From Salinimicrobium sp035607535 (GTDB lineage: Bacteria > Bacteroidota > Bacteroidia > Flavobacteriales > Flavobacteriaceae): a stretch of 64,000 nt of DNA. Below the pieces are notes generated by a model. The model searched no databases, had not been told where the DNA came from, and saw nothing but the letters and a program-made list of their open reading frames with translations. Positions within the stretch are counted from its first letter, which is position 1. Each line of letters opens with the position of its first letter. The stretch covers positions 62,001 to 126,000 of the forward strand of contig NZ_JAYDZX010000006.1 in the NCBI RefSeq assembly GCF_035607535.1, in the 5' to 3' direction. Position numbers and translations under genes: made by a program. Shown here piece after piece: positions 33,665 through 42,979 of this stretch.

Positions 33665-34276
33665 ATGAGTCTATTTAGAAATTTCTTAAACCCTAAATCT
33701 AAATCAGACAAAGGTCAGGATAAGGTAGAAAATTCTGACCGTAGCAAGTACATGCCAGATGTTAAGCTCCCTACAGATGAGCGGTTTATGCTCAATTTTA
33801 AAAACAATGGCGGCAAATTTCTTTATTGTGAAAGTAACGAGGAGTTGATAGAAACCTTCGAAAACATAATGTTGGAGAATGACTGGTATGAAAAACAGAC
33901 TTGTTGTTTTGATCAGAACTTAAGGGATAAATTTTCGGACCAGAACCTGGAATTCACCACTTCTGGTGATGCAGCTTTTTTTCTGAGCACCTGTGAATAC
34001 CTAATTGCCAATGACGGCTCCATTCTAATCTCTTCAAACCAGATCAAAGAGAAGAAGCTTAAGGAACTACCGTACAACTTTGTTATTCTTGCCTCTACCA
34101 GTAAACTAGTCGATGCGATTGGAGAAGGTCTTAGAGGTATTAAATTCAAAAATAAAGATCGTATTCCTTCCAATATTACAACCATTAAAAATTTCGAGAA
34201 CAACAAGGAAGGAGACTTCATGAGTTATGGAAGTAGCACAAAAAACCTATATTTGCTGCTTCTGGAAGATCTGTAA
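33665..34276 (+). CDS. LUD domain-containing protein (LutC-like)
   Basis: A 203-residue protein with a LUD domain, as in LutC/YkgG of lactate utilisation. Visible traits are 'GDAAFFLSTCEYLIANDGSI' and 'NFVILASTSKLVDAI' in the second half. No lutA or lutB lies nearby; instead it is the first gene of a phospholipid operon, so a lactate role is doubtful. Flavobacterial LUD proteins in this position are common, but their function is not known to me. The start uses ATG over a TTG four codons upstream. The next start codon follows the stop by one base. Confidence 0.75.
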   Translation: MSLFRNFLNPKSKSDKGQDKVENSDRSKYMPDVKLPTDERFMLNFKNNGGKFLYCESNEELIETFENIMLENDWYEKQTCCFDQNLRDKFSDQNLEFTTSGDAAFFLSTCEYLIANDGSILISSNQIKEKKLKELPYNFVILASTSKLVDAIGEGLRGIKFKNKDRIPSNITTIKNFENNKEGDFMSYGSSTKNLYLLLLEDL

Positions 34277-34277
34277 C

Positions 34278-35081
34278 ATGAAGGAAAGTATTATTCGGGG
34301 ATTATCGGGGGTCTTGTACATATCTATACTCGTGGTTTCCATATTCGCGTCTGAATTTGCCTTCACCACCCTTTTTCTTTTATTTGGAATTATTTGTCTG
34401 CGGGAATTGCAACGTCTCCTCCACCTCAAGAGTTATCTCGGCTATTTCCTCCTCATAGGTTTTTTTTACATTTTCAGTTATTTACGCTGGAATCCCTATG
34501 CGACTATGCTCCTGCTGTTGATCACTATTTTTGTTAACCTATTCCTGGTGAAAGACCTTATGCTGGTTAATAAAATTCCGCTTTTTGAGAAGAAGAAGTA
34601 TGTAATAGTTATCTTCTACCTCATTGCCTCAATGATCTTTTTAACCCTCATCCCCAGTTATACGGGAGACTTCACCCCGGAACTGGTTGTAGGGATATTT
34701 TCCCTTATTTGGATTAATGATACTTTTGCCTATCTTGTAGGTAAGAACTTTGGAAAAAAGAAGCTCTTTGAAAGAATATCACCCAAAAAGACAGTAGAAG
34801 GCTTCCTTGGAGGCCTTTTATTTAGTGCCGTCGCTGCATATCTGGTCTTCTTTTTTACGGGACTGCTGGACTTACATACATGGGTTGGAATGGCCATAAT
34901 TTTAAGCATTTTTGGCACCCTTGGAGATCTTATTCAGTCAAAGTTTAAAAGACAGGCCGGCGTAAAAGACAGCGGAAGATTAATGCCGGGGCACGGAGGG
35001 CTGTTTGATAGACTGGATAGTATTATATTTGCCAGCCCGTTTGTATACGGCTACTTACAACTACTTAACTATGTTTCATAA
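34278..35081 (+). CDS. cdsA: Phosphatidate cytidylyltransferase (CDP-diglyceride synthase)
   Basis: Makes CDP-diacylglycerol from CTP and phosphatidic acid, the branch point of phospholipid synthesis. The 267-residue protein has about seven transmembrane helices and ends with the CDS signature region 'DSGRLMPGHGGLFDRLDSII' near residue 235. A second marker is 'NDTFAYLVGKNFGKKKLF' near 150. The start at 'MKESIIRGLSG' comes one base after the LUD stop. Its 3' end overlaps psd by 11 bases. Confidence 0.95.
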   Translation: MKESIIRGLSGVLYISILVVSIFASEFAFTTLFLLFGIICLRELQRLLHLKSYLGYFLLIGFFYIFSYLRWNPYATMLLLLITIFVNLFLVKDLMLVNKIPLFEKKKYVIVIFYLIASMIFLTLIPSYTGDFTPELVVGIFSLIWINDTFAYLVGKNFGKKKLFERISPKKTVEGFLGGLLFSAVAAYLVFFFTGLLDLHTWVGMAIILSIFGTLGDLIQSKFKRQAGVKDSGRLMPGHGGLFDRLDSIIFASPFVYGYLQLLNYVS

Positions 35082-35724
35082 AGAAGGATATAAAATCATG
35101 GGAGTTGCAATGATCCTGTTGATCATTGTAAATCTACTTGCCCATACATTCATTTTCACCTACTGGATTCGCATAGCCATTCTCGTTGGTTCGATCCTCC
35201 TCTTCTTCCTTATTATTCAGTTTTTTAGAAACCCTAAAAGGGAAACTGAACTCAACGATGCACACGTGGTTGCTCCTGTAGACGGCAAGGTAGTGGTCAT
35301 AGAAGAAGTTTTTGAAAAAGAATATTTCAAAGATAAGAGATTAATGGTATCTGTTTTTATGTCGCCTATAAATGTACACGTAACACGACATCCAGTTGGC
35401 GGTGTGGTGAAATACAGCAAATACCATCCGGGGAAATATCTTGTGGCCTGGCATCCCAAGGCCAGTGAAGAAAATGAGCGGACAACAGTGGTTGTTGAGA
35501 ATGGAGTTACCGGAGAGATCCTGTACAGACAAATTGCCGGAGCGCTCGCTAAAAGAATTGTGAATTACGCCAAAGTAGGTGATGAAGTAGTGCAGGGAAG
35601 CGACAGCGGGTTTATCAAGTTTGGTTCACGAGTAGATGTTTTTCTTCCGCTTGGAACTCCGCTGGAAGTAAAACTGAATCAAAAAGTAAAAGGTGGAATT
35701 AGTCTCATTGCCAAAGTTTCCTAA
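35071..35724 (+). CDS. psd: Phosphatidylserine decarboxylase family protein
   Basis: Converts phosphatidylserine to phosphatidylethanolamine. The 217-residue protein has two N-terminal transmembrane helices (about 10-28 and 32-49). The catalytic domain shows 'VVAPVDGKVVVIEEVF', 'MSPINVHVTRHPVGGVV' and the self-cleavage site, here FGS in 'GFIKFGSRVDVFLP', where Ser becomes the pyruvoyl group. The short length fits the Psd-A/archaetidylserine-type branch. It overlaps cdsA by 11 bases and is 10 bases before the ACBP gene. Confidence 0.93.
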   Translation: MFHKEGYKIMGVAMILLIIVNLLAHTFIFTYWIRIAILVGSILLFFLIIQFFRNPKRETELNDAHVVAPVDGKVVVIEEVFEKEYFKDKRLMVSVFMSPINVHVTRHPVGGVVKYSKYHPGKYLVAWHPKASEENERTTVVVENGVTGEILYRQIAGALAKRIVNYAKVGDEVVQGSDSGFIKFGSRVDVFLPLGTPLEVKLNQKVKGGISLIAKVS

Positions 35725-35734
35725 TCCTGTAGTC

Positions 35735-36001
35735 ATGACTCCCGAAGAAGTTGACAGGGAATTTCAAAAGGCTTACGAAAAAGCCAGCAATACCTCCCAA
35801 AATTTGCCGCCAGACCTTATGCTGAAGCTATACGCATATTATAAGCAGGCTACAGAACATACCTCTGCCTACATTCCCTCGGGGGCCAACGATGTAAAAA
35901 ACGCATTCAAGCTTAATGCCTTGCTCCAGGTAAAAGGAATGAGTATAATGGAAGCCAAGGAAGCTTACATCAAGCTGGTCAATGAAAATATAAAAGAATA
36001 G
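35735..36001 (+). CDS. Acyl-CoA-binding protein
   Basis: An 88-residue four-helix ACBP that carries long-chain acyl-CoA esters. It has the family pattern: 'FQKAYEKASNT' in helix 1, 'LMLKLYAYYKQAT' in helix 2, and 'NAFKLNALLQVKGMSIMEAKEAYIKLV' split between helices 3 and 4, although the usual Trp of 'KWDAW' is Leu here. ACBPs are frequent in eukaryotes and patchy in bacteria. Its place after cdsA and psd suggests supply of acyl chains to phospholipids; this is inference. The start is the ATG that fits the domain. Confidence 0.9.
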   Translation: MTPEEVDREFQKAYEKASNTSQNLPPDLMLKLYAYYKQATEHTSAYIPSGANDVKNAFKLNALLQVKGMSIMEAKEAYIKLVNENIKE

Positions 36002-36086
36002 CAGCGGTCTCTACGCTGAAATAGGTTCGCCACCAATCAGAAGCACCAAATTCCGGTTGTAATAATCAGAAACGATATTAAACCTT

Positions 36087-38717
36087 CTAGGACAGGCCTT
36101 TTATACTTGCCTCTATAGCTTCGATCTTTGCCTCAGCATCAGCCTTCTTCTGCTTTTCTATCTCCACAACCTTGGCAGGTGCTCCACTTACAAACCTTTC
36201 ATTTGACAGTTTCTTCTCGACCGATTGAAGGAAACCACGGATATATTTAAGCTCCTCTTCTAACTTGGCTTTTTCTGCCTCAACGTCTACCGCGCCCGCT
36301 ACAGGAATAAAATAATCATTGGATTTCACCCTAAATGATAGTGCTCCCTTGACCTGCCCGGTTGTATAGGCCAGCTGGGAAATGTTCCCCAGTTTCTCTA
36401 TTACAGGATCAAATTTAGTTGAAACTTTCTCATTATTGAGCACCTGTAGCTCAATTTGATCTTTATAGGAAATGTTCTTTTCCTTTCTGATACTTCTTAT
36501 ACCCGAAATAACTTCAGAAGCAACTGAAAAATCTTCAATAATAGAAGCGTCGAAATCTTCACTTTTTGGCCAGCTGGCAACAATAAGAGCTTCCTCTTTT
36601 GAACGCTCCTTCATGGCCTGCCATATCTCTTCAGATACAAAAGGAACAAAAGGATGAAGGATCTTCAGATTATTTTCCAGAATCTCATTTACCGCGTCAA
36701 AGGTCACCATGTCCATTGGATGACCGTAAGCCGGCTTTACCATTTCCAGGAACCAGGAACAGTAATCGTCCCACACCAGCTTATATGTTGCCATTAAAGC
36801 GTCGCTGATTCGATATTTCCTGTAGTTGTCTTCAATCTCCTGCAGGCTTTTTTGAAATTTTGCCTTATACCAGTCAATCGCGATCGCGGCAGATTCAGGT
36901 TGAGAAGCTTCTTCTGATACCTCCCAGGAACTCACCAGCTTAAAGGAGTTCCATATTTTGTTCACAAAAGCACCACCTTGTTTACAAAGATCTTCATCGA
37001 ACATAAGATCATTGCCCGCAGGGGAGCTAAGCAACATCCCCACTCTCACACCATCGGCTCCATAAGCTTCTATTAGTCCCAGCGGGTCCGGAGAGTTACC
37101 AAGGGATTTCGACATCTTACGGCGCTGCTTGTCCCGAACAATCCCGGTTAAATAGACATTATTAAAAGGTTTCTGATCCCGGTATTCATATCCTGCAATA
37201 ATCATACGGGCTACCCAAAAGAACAATATTTCGGGAGCTGTTACAAGATCATTTGTAGGATAATAGTAGTTAATTTCCTTATTATCGGGCTCCAGAATCC
37301 CGTTGAAAACACTGATTGGCCATAACCATGAGGAAAACCAGGTATCGAGAGCATCTTTATCGCGGGTGAGATCGGCAGCAGTGAGTTCAGGGTTACCAGA
37401 TTCGTTCCTGGCAAGCTCTAGAGCCTCTTCTGCAGTCTCGGCCACTACAAAATCTTCTTTTCCATCACCGTAGTAAAAGGCCGGTATCTGCTGTCCCCAA
37501 ATGAGTTGTCGGCTAATGTTCCAGTCCCGAACATTCTCCATCCAGTGACGGTAGGTATTGATAAACTTTTCGGGCACCAGGTTGACCTCTTTTTCCAGCA
37601 CCGCATCAAGGGCCGGTTGAGCAAGTTCCTTCATCTTCAGAAACCACTGGTCACTCAATTTTGGCTCAATTACAGCACCTGTACGCTCGCTAGTTCCAAC
37701 TTTATTTATGTGATCTTCGGTCTTAACCAGGATGCCTTTCTCCTTCAGTTCCTTAATGATCTCCTTCCGGGCTTCGAAGCGATCCATCCCTTCATAGTTC
37801 ATTCCGTAGGAATTAAGGGTAGCATCATCATGAAAAATATCGATCACCTCAAGATTGTGCTTATCACCCAATACCTTGTCATTCTCATCATGGGCAGGCG
37901 TTACCTTAAGGCAACCGGTACCAAACTCCATATCTACATATTCGTCCTCGATAATAGGAACAGAACGTTCGCACAAGGGCACGATTGCTTTTTTCCCTTT
38001 TAAATGGGTAAACCGTTCATCATTTGGATTTATGCATATTGCAGTATCGCCCAGAATGGTCTCGGGCCGGGTAGTTGCTATTGTAAGGCTGTCATTTGAT
38101 CCTTCGATCCTATACTGAAGATAATACAGGTGACCCTGTCTTTCCTGGTATACCACCTCTTCATCTGAAAGTGTGGTCTTTGCCTGTGGATCCCAATTGA
38201 CCATTCGGTAACCGCGATAGATATGTCCTTTGCGGTAAAGATCCACAAACACCTTTATGACCGAAGCAGACATGTCATCATCCATGGTAAACTTGGTTCG
38301 CTCCCAGTCACAGGATGCACCTAATTTCTTTAGTTGTTCAAGGATAATTCCCCCATGTTTATGGGTCCAATCCCAGGCGTGCTTTAGAAATTCTTCTCTT
38401 GAAAGTTCATTTTTATCAATTCCTTCAGCTCTTAATTTCGCCACTACCTTTGCTTCCGTAGCAATAGAAGCGTGATCTGTTCCCGGCACCCAACAGGCAT
38501 TATATCCCTGCAATCTCGCGCGGCGTATCAACACATCCTGAATGGTATTATTAAGCATGTGCCCCATGTGCAGCACCCCCGTTACGTTCGGCGGCGGAAT
38601 TACAATAGTATAAGGCTCTCTTTCATCAACTTCAGAATGAAAATATCCATTCTTCATCCAGTAGTCATACCACTTTTTTTCAACTTCCTTTGCTATGTAA
38701 TTTGATGCTACAGCCAT
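36087..38717 (-). CDS. valS: Valine--tRNA ligase
   Basis: Charges tRNA-Val. The class I synthetase of 876 residues carries the HIGH-type motif HMGH near residue 51 ('GVLHMGHMLN'), KMSKS near 538 ('RRKMSKSLGNS'), a CP1 editing domain between them, an anticodon-binding domain and a C-terminal coiled coil (about 815-876, Glu/Lys-rich). N-terminal 'AKEVEKKWYDYW' is typical of ValRS. Monocistronic; a gap of about 85 bases to ACBP shows no terminator. Confidence 0.97.
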   Translation of the reverse strand: MAVASNYIAKEVEKKWYDYWMKNGYFHSEVDEREPYTIVIPPPNVTGVLHMGHMLNNTIQDVLIRRARLQGYNACWVPGTDHASIATEAKVVAKLRAEGIDKNELSREEFLKHAWDWTHKHGGIILEQLKKLGASCDWERTKFTMDDDMSASVIKVFVDLYRKGHIYRGYRMVNWDPQAKTTLSDEEVVYQERQGHLYYLQYRIEGSNDSLTIATTRPETILGDTAICINPNDERFTHLKGKKAIVPLCERSVPIIEDEYVDMEFGTGCLKVTPAHDENDKVLGDKHNLEVIDIFHDDATLNSYGMNYEGMDRFEARKEIIKELKEKGILVKTEDHINKVGTSERTGAVIEPKLSDQWFLKMKELAQPALDAVLEKEVNLVPEKFINTYRHWMENVRDWNISRQLIWGQQIPAFYYGDGKEDFVVAETAEEALELARNESGNPELTAADLTRDKDALDTWFSSWLWPISVFNGILEPDNKEINYYYPTNDLVTAPEILFFWVARMIIAGYEYRDQKPFNNVYLTGIVRDKQRRKMSKSLGNSPDPLGLIEAYGADGVRVGMLLSSPAGNDLMFDEDLCKQGGAFVNKIWNSFKLVSSWEVSEEASQPESAAIAIDWYKAKFQKSLQEIEDNYRKYRISDALMATYKLVWDDYCSWFLEMVKPAYGHPMDMVTFDAVNEILENNLKILHPFVPFVSEEIWQAMKERSKEEALIVASWPKSEDFDASIIEDFSVASEVISGIRSIRKEKNISYKDQIELQVLNNEKVSTKFDPVIEKLGNISQLAYTTGQVKGALSFRVKSNDYFIPVAGAVDVEAEKAKLEEELKYIRGFLQSVEKKLSNERFVSGAPAKVVEIEKQKKADAEAKIEAIEASIKGLS

Positions 38718-38746
38718 TCTTTGGTGCGGTTTTTGGAATATCTGGG

Positions 38747-38754
38747 CAAAAGTA
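38747..38754 (-). promoter_or_regulatory. -7 promoter box (TACTTTTG) for valS
   Basis: On the minus strand TACTTTTG fits TAnnTTTG and ends 29 bases before the valS start codon. Confidence 0.6.
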
Positions 38755-38858
38755 ATTATAACTTCAGGATTAAAAAAGGAGAAGCAGTCGTTTGCTTTTT
38801 TATTTGCTACAAAAAGCAGATTATTAGTATATTTACAATTCTGATTAAATGAAAAACT

Positions 38859-39239
38859 ATGAAAAAACTAATTGCAATCGCCATGTTCGTTCTGGTCGGT
38901 TTTGCGGTACAGGCACAGGAATCAGCTAAAATCGAATTTAAAAGTGAAGTGATCGATTATGGCGAAATAAAGAAAGGAAGTGACGGAGTAAGGGTTTTTG
39001 AATTTACCAATACCGGAAAAATTCCACTAGTGATAACCGATGTTACCTCTAGTTGTGGATGTACCATTCCTGAAAAACCAAAAGATCCTATTGCTCCAGG
39101 TGAAACCGGAGAGATCAAGGTAAAATATGATACCCAAAGAGTCGGTCCCATTAGAAAAACGATCACCGTTTACTCTAATGCCGAGGAGCCTGCGAAATCT
39201 ATAAAGATCAAAGGAAAGGTTCTTGAAGAAGAAATATAA
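38859..39239 (+). CDS. DUF1573 domain-containing secreted protein
   Basis: A 126-residue protein with a signal peptide ending at AQA (about residue 20) and one DUF1573 domain, an immunoglobulin-like fold near ASPM/SPD-2/Hydin. Conserved marks: 'FEFTNTGKIPLVITDV', the cysteine pair in 'SSCGCTIPE' and 'APGETGEIKVKYDT'. The cysteines could form a disulfide in the periplasm. The family is abundant in Bacteroidota and has no defined function. Monocistronic with its own terminator. Confidence 0.88.
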   Translation: MKKLIAIAMFVLVGFAVQAQESAKIEFKSEVIDYGEIKKGSDGVRVFEFTNTGKIPLVITDVTSSCGCTIPEKPKDPIAPGETGEIKVKYDTQRVGPIRKTITVYSNAEEPAKSIKIKGKVLEEEI

Positions 39240-39266
39240 AGCAGTATAAAAAACACCATTTTTGAG

Positions 39267-39290
39267 ACCCCTTCACCCGAAGGGGTTTTT
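39267..39290 (+). terminator. Rho-independent terminator after the DUF1573 gene
   Basis: The 8-bp stem ACCCCTTC / GAAGGGGT with loop ACCC is followed by TTTTT. The T-run touches the 3' end of the convergent protease gene. Confidence 0.88.
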
Positions 39291-40612
39291 TATTGGAAAG
39301 GATTTTCAAGCCGGAACTGATAATTAAACCTTCTTCCCTTCCGCAATACTTCCATAGTGATCGTTTCCCCTGCTCCGGAAGAAAATATTTTAGTGAAATC
39401 ATCAAGCTCCATTTTCCATGCATTGCGGCGGTTGATCTTCAAAACCTCATCCCCTACCTTAAGCCCCGCGCTCATTGCAGGAGCATTCTCCCTTAGCCTT
39501 GCTATCTTAAAAGCCGGTTTTAATTCGAATTTCTTGAAGAAGGACGGTTCCATGATGATCTCGTTCTGGTTTTCACTTTTAGAAAGGATCGAGGACACTA
39601 CCTCCTCATAAGATTCAATTACTTTAAAGCCACTGTGTTCCAGAATAATCCCGCTCATATCAAAGGAAAAAGCTTGCTGCCTGTCTTTATTTCCTCTTAG
39701 GTACAAAGATTGGTTCTTATAGTCAAAGATCAAATGAAAACGTCTCAAAGTCTCTGCACCTATGCTCCCGTTGCGGGCACGATAGGTCTTTAGATCCTGA
39801 ACAGAAAGGCTGTCGGGAAAGGATGCAGGTATGTTTTCAAGCACTTCCTCTCCAATTTTAATTGAACCTACCAAGCCTCGTTCTCCAATTACATCTCCTA
39901 AAAGTCCCATCCCAAGAAAATCTGTATATGTCTTTTCGGGAACATGAATCTTGTCATCATCAGGAAAAAGCCAAAGGGCATCGCTAAGGCCATTGTCCAG
40001 AAGCAGGTTTGCCCGCGCCTCCATGCCGTCGATCTCCACATCTACCTCCACATAAGGTTTCTCCTGATGGAACTGCAAAGGAAGCCTACTGTATCCTCTC
40101 AATCTCTTTTTAAATCGATCGGGATCATGCAGCCTGAAAAAATTCCGGGAATAATTAATTTCCACAATGAAATCTTTGAAGAGGTCATAACCAATTATTC
40201 CGTGAACAGGCACTCCCAGCCGTGGGGAAAAATTGATGTTTTCATCAAAGATCACGTAAAGGCTAAGGCCGGGATGGGTTGTCTTTCCTAAGGTAAATTT
40301 ATTGTCTACAGACCTGTAGGCTTCGATCAACTCCTCACCACCAATTCCTTTAAGAAAGATCTTTTCGGCATTTTTGAGTAACAGCGTGTCCTCCTTGTTC
40401 AGGGTAAGAAGCACCGAAGTTTTTACTCCTGTATCTACCAGGAATGATAATTGGGTGCCGTTAAGCTCCACAGGAACGATCATGAGGTTGTTGACCATTT
40501 CGAATTTGATCTTATCACTTTTCCTGTTGTTCTTGATAAGAAATTTCTCCTGGGCACGACTGCTCATTATCATTCCACAAAGAAATAATATTAGCAGCCT
40601 TGCACTTAGCAT
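39290..40612 (-). CDS. Retropepsin-like aspartyl protease with C-terminal PDZ domain
   Basis: A secreted or periplasmic protein of 440 residues. After a signal peptide (about 1-20, 'SRAQ') there are two retropepsin-like halves: the first with Asp-Thr-Gly in 'FLVDTGVKTSVL' near residue 60, the second with 'LLLDNGLSDALW' near 205, where DNG replaces the usual DTG. A PDZ domain follows (about 345-430, 'APAMSAGLKVGDEVLKINRR'). DTG plus PDZ fits the bacterial aspartyl protease family common in this phylum; peptide substrates are unknown. The changed second motif may affect activity. Monocistronic. Confidence 0.85.
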   Translation of the reverse strand: MLSARLLILFLCGMIMSSRAQEKFLIKNNRKSDKIKFEMVNNLMIVPVELNGTQLSFLVDTGVKTSVLLTLNKEDTLLLKNAEKIFLKGIGGEELIEAYRSVDNKFTLGKTTHPGLSLYVIFDENINFSPRLGVPVHGIIGYDLFKDFIVEINYSRNFFRLHDPDRFKKRLRGYSRLPLQFHQEKPYVEVDVEIDGMEARANLLLDNGLSDALWLFPDDDKIHVPEKTYTDFLGMGLLGDVIGERGLVGSIKIGEEVLENIPASFPDSLSVQDLKTYRARNGSIGAETLRRFHLIFDYKNQSLYLRGNKDRQQAFSFDMSGIILEHSGFKVIESYEEVVSSILSKSENQNEIIMEPSFFKKFELKPAFKIARLRENAPAMSAGLKVGDEVLKINRRNAWKMELDDFTKIFSSGAGETITMEVLRKGRRFNYQFRLENPFQ

Positions 40613-40699
40613 AATGTAAGAATTAGGATGTGATAAAAATTACGAAAATTATCTTTCTGAATTTTAATTTTTGCAACTTTGTAAGCCAAAATTTTAAAT

Positions 40700-41890
40700 A
40701 TGCCACGCATTTCAAACAAAGGGCAGGCAATGCCCGAATCTCCTATAAGAAAACTGGTTCCCTATGCCGAAGCTGCAATAAAAAAAGGGCGTACCATCTA
40801 TCAACTCAACATAGGCCAGCCGGACATTAAAACGCCCGCTAAAGCTCTTGCTGCAGTAAAAGACAATAATATTGAGGTTCTCTCCTACAGTCATTCTGCA
40901 GGATTCGAAAGTTACCGTACAAAACTGGCGGACTATTACAGCAAACACAATATTGATATAGATGCAAATGAGCTCATTATTACAACTGGTGGATCTGAAG
41001 CTCTGCTTTTTACTATGGGCAGTATTTGCGATGCGGGGGACGAAGTCATAATACCGGAACCTTTTTATGCCAATTATAATGGTTTTGCTACCGCATCGGG
41101 CGTGAAAGTTGTGCCTGTAGAATCCAAAATTGAAGATAGTTTTGCACTCCCTCCAATTTCGGAATTTGAAAAGCTCATCACCCCAAAGACCAAAGCAATA
41201 CTTATTTGCAATCCCGGAAATCCTACGGGTTATCTCTACACCAAAGAAGAGATAGGTCAACTTGCAGAAATTGTGAAGAAACACGATCTCTTCATAGTTG
41301 CCGACGAAGTTTACAGGGAATTTGCCTATGAAGGTGCAAAACACCATTCCATAATGAGTGTAGCCGGTTTGGAGCAAAATGCTATCATGATAGATTCGGT
41401 TTCGAAGCGTTATAGCATGTGTGGAGCTAGGATTGGTTGTGTTGTTTCAAAAAATAAGGACTTTATGGCAACAGCAATGAAATTTGCCCAGGCACGATTG
41501 AGTCCGCCAACTTTTGCGCAAATCGCAAGCGAGGCTGCTTTGGAAACAGAACAGGATTATTTCGATGAAGTTATTGAAGAATATACGTCGCGTAGAAATA
41601 CTCTGGTCAATGGTCTGGAGCAGATTGAAGGAGTAAGAGTCGCCGTTCCCAAGGGAGCCTTCTATTGTATAGCCGAATTACCTGTTGCAGATGCCGAAGA
41701 TTTTGCCAAGTGGCTCCTTGAAAGTTTTGAGCTCGACAACGAAACCGTAATGGTAGCTCCTGCTGCAGGATTCTATTCTACTCCCAACACAGGATTAAAC
41801 CAGGTAAGAATTGCGTATGTCCTAAAAAAGGAAAATCTGGTAAGAGCAATTGAAATCCTAAAAGAAGCGCTAAAGCAATACAAAGGATAA
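40700..41890 (+). CDS. Pyridoxal-phosphate aminotransferase, class I/II
   Basis: A cytoplasmic fold-type I aminotransferase of 396 residues. The Schiff-base lysine lies in 'MIDSVSKRYSMCGARIG' near residue 233. Other marks are the substrate-domain 'YLTTGGSEALLF'-like segment near 95, 'ILICNPGNPTGYL' near 170 and 'IVADEVYREF' near 200. The AspC/AlaT-like subgroup is likely, with aspartate or another amino acid and 2-oxoglutarate as substrates; the exact specificity cannot be read. The stop overlaps the murB ATG by one base (TAATG). Confidence 0.9.
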   Translation: MPRISNKGQAMPESPIRKLVPYAEAAIKKGRTIYQLNIGQPDIKTPAKALAAVKDNNIEVLSYSHSAGFESYRTKLADYYSKHNIDIDANELIITTGGSEALLFTMGSICDAGDEVIIPEPFYANYNGFATASGVKVVPVESKIEDSFALPPISEFEKLITPKTKAILICNPGNPTGYLYTKEEIGQLAEIVKKHDLFIVADEVYREFAYEGAKHHSIMSVAGLEQNAIMIDSVSKRYSMCGARIGCVVSKNKDFMATAMKFAQARLSPPTFAQIASEAALETEQDYFDEVIEEYTSRRNTLVNGLEQIEGVRVAVPKGAFYCIAELPVADAEDFAKWLLESFELDNETVMVAPAAGFYSTPNTGLNQVRIAYVLKKENLVRAIEILKEALKQYKG

Positions 41891-42903
41891 TGAAAATCCT
41901 TTCCAACATTTCTCTTAAACCATACAACACTTTTGGCATAGATGTGAAAGCCCGCAAATTTGTGGAGGTCACATCTGTGGAAGAACTCCGGGAAACACTT
42001 AAGAATATTTATGCTTCAGAGCTCTTCATTCTTGGAGGCGGGAGCAATATGCTCCTTACAAAAGATGTTGAAAAGACTGTTGTTCATATAAACCTGAAAG
42101 GACGGGAAATTGTTAAAGAGACCGAGGATGAGGCAATAGTAAAAGCTATGGCCGGGGAGAACTGGCATGAATTTGTTTGCTATTGCATCAACAATGACTT
42201 TGGCGGCCTGGAGAATCTTTCCCTCATTCCCGGAAATGTAGGCACTGCTCCTATTCAAAATATTGGAGCTTATGGAGTGGAGATCAAAGACAGTTTTAAA
42301 AGCTGCACCGCCATGGATCTTCAGACGCTGGAACTAGTGACCTTTTCGCGGGAGGATTGTAAATTCGGGTACAGGGATTCCATCTTTAAAAATGAAGCCA
42401 AAGGAAGATATATTATCACGAGCGTAAACTTCAGACTCAAGAAAAAAGATCACCAGCTGAATACTTCTTATGGATCCATTGATCAATATCTTGAAGAGAA
42501 AGGTATTAAAGATCCGACAATCGGTGACATTTCTGAAGCAGTCATTAACATTAGGGAATCAAAATTACCCAACCCAAAAGAGCTTGGCAACAGCGGAAGT
42601 TTTTTTAAAAATCCCGTAGTATCCAAAGAGAAGCTGGAAGAATTAAAAGAAAAATTTTCGGAAATTCCGTTTTACGTAGTTGATGAAGATCTGGTAAAGA
42701 TACCTGCAGGCTGGTTGATCGAACAGGCCGGGCTGAAAGGTCATAGAGAAGGTGATGCAGGAGTACACAAAAAACAGGCTCTAGTCCTGGTAAACTATGG
42801 AAATGCTACCGGAAAAGAGATCCTCGCCCTTTCAGAAAAAATTCAGAAGAAAGTTGGGGAAATGTTTGGAGTTGAGATACAGCCTGAAGTCAACATCTTC
42901 TAA
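41890..42903 (+). CDS. murB: UDP-N-acetylenolpyruvoylglucosamine reductase
   Basis: Reduces UDP-GlcNAc-enolpyruvate to UDP-N-acetylmuramate, the second committed step of peptidoglycan synthesis. The FAD enzyme of 337 residues shows the FAD-binding 'FILGGGSNMLLTKD' near residue 46, 'IPGNVGTAPIQNIGAYGVE' near 114, and the proton-donor serine in 'GNSGSFFKNPVV' near 233. Length and motifs match type I MurB. It overlaps the aminotransferase gene by one base, which suggests an operon. Confidence 0.96.
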   Translation: MKILSNISLKPYNTFGIDVKARKFVEVTSVEELRETLKNIYASELFILGGGSNMLLTKDVEKTVVHINLKGREIVKETEDEAIVKAMAGENWHEFVCYCINNDFGGLENLSLIPGNVGTAPIQNIGAYGVEIKDSFKSCTAMDLQTLELVTFSREDCKFGYRDSIFKNEAKGRYIITSVNFRLKKKDHQLNTSYGSIDQYLEEKGIKDPTIGDISEAVINIRESKLPNPKELGNSGSFFKNPVVSKEKLEELKEKFSEIPFYVVDEDLVKIPAGWLIEQAGLKGHREGDAGVHKKQALVLVNYGNATGKEILALSEKIQKKVGEMFGVEIQPEVNIF

Positions 42904-42923
42904 AAATTTAGATACATAAAAAT

Positions 42924-42958
42924 AAACCGGCTCAAAAATGACCTTTTTGAGCCGGTTT
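42924..42958 (+). terminator. Bidirectional terminator between murB and the fasciclin gene
   Basis: A perfect 15-bp stem, AAACCGGCTCAAAAA / TTTTTGAGCCGGTTT, with loop TGACC. Its inner part resembles the dispersed palindrome (CTCAAAAATG...). It lies between convergent genes; the flanking T/A runs are short. Confidence 0.8.
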
Positions 42959-42979
42959 GCTTTTCTGCCTCTTTGGAAT

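Noticed and set aside
36002..36086. tRNA gene in intergenic gaps
   Set aside because: This and the other gaps of 80-200 bases were scanned by eye for acceptor stems and the TTCGA loop; nothing tRNA-like was found.
40712..41377. Antisense frame of 221 aa in the aminotransferase gene
   Set aside because: It lies entirely against a conserved enzyme and has low-complexity, hydrophobic text without motifs.
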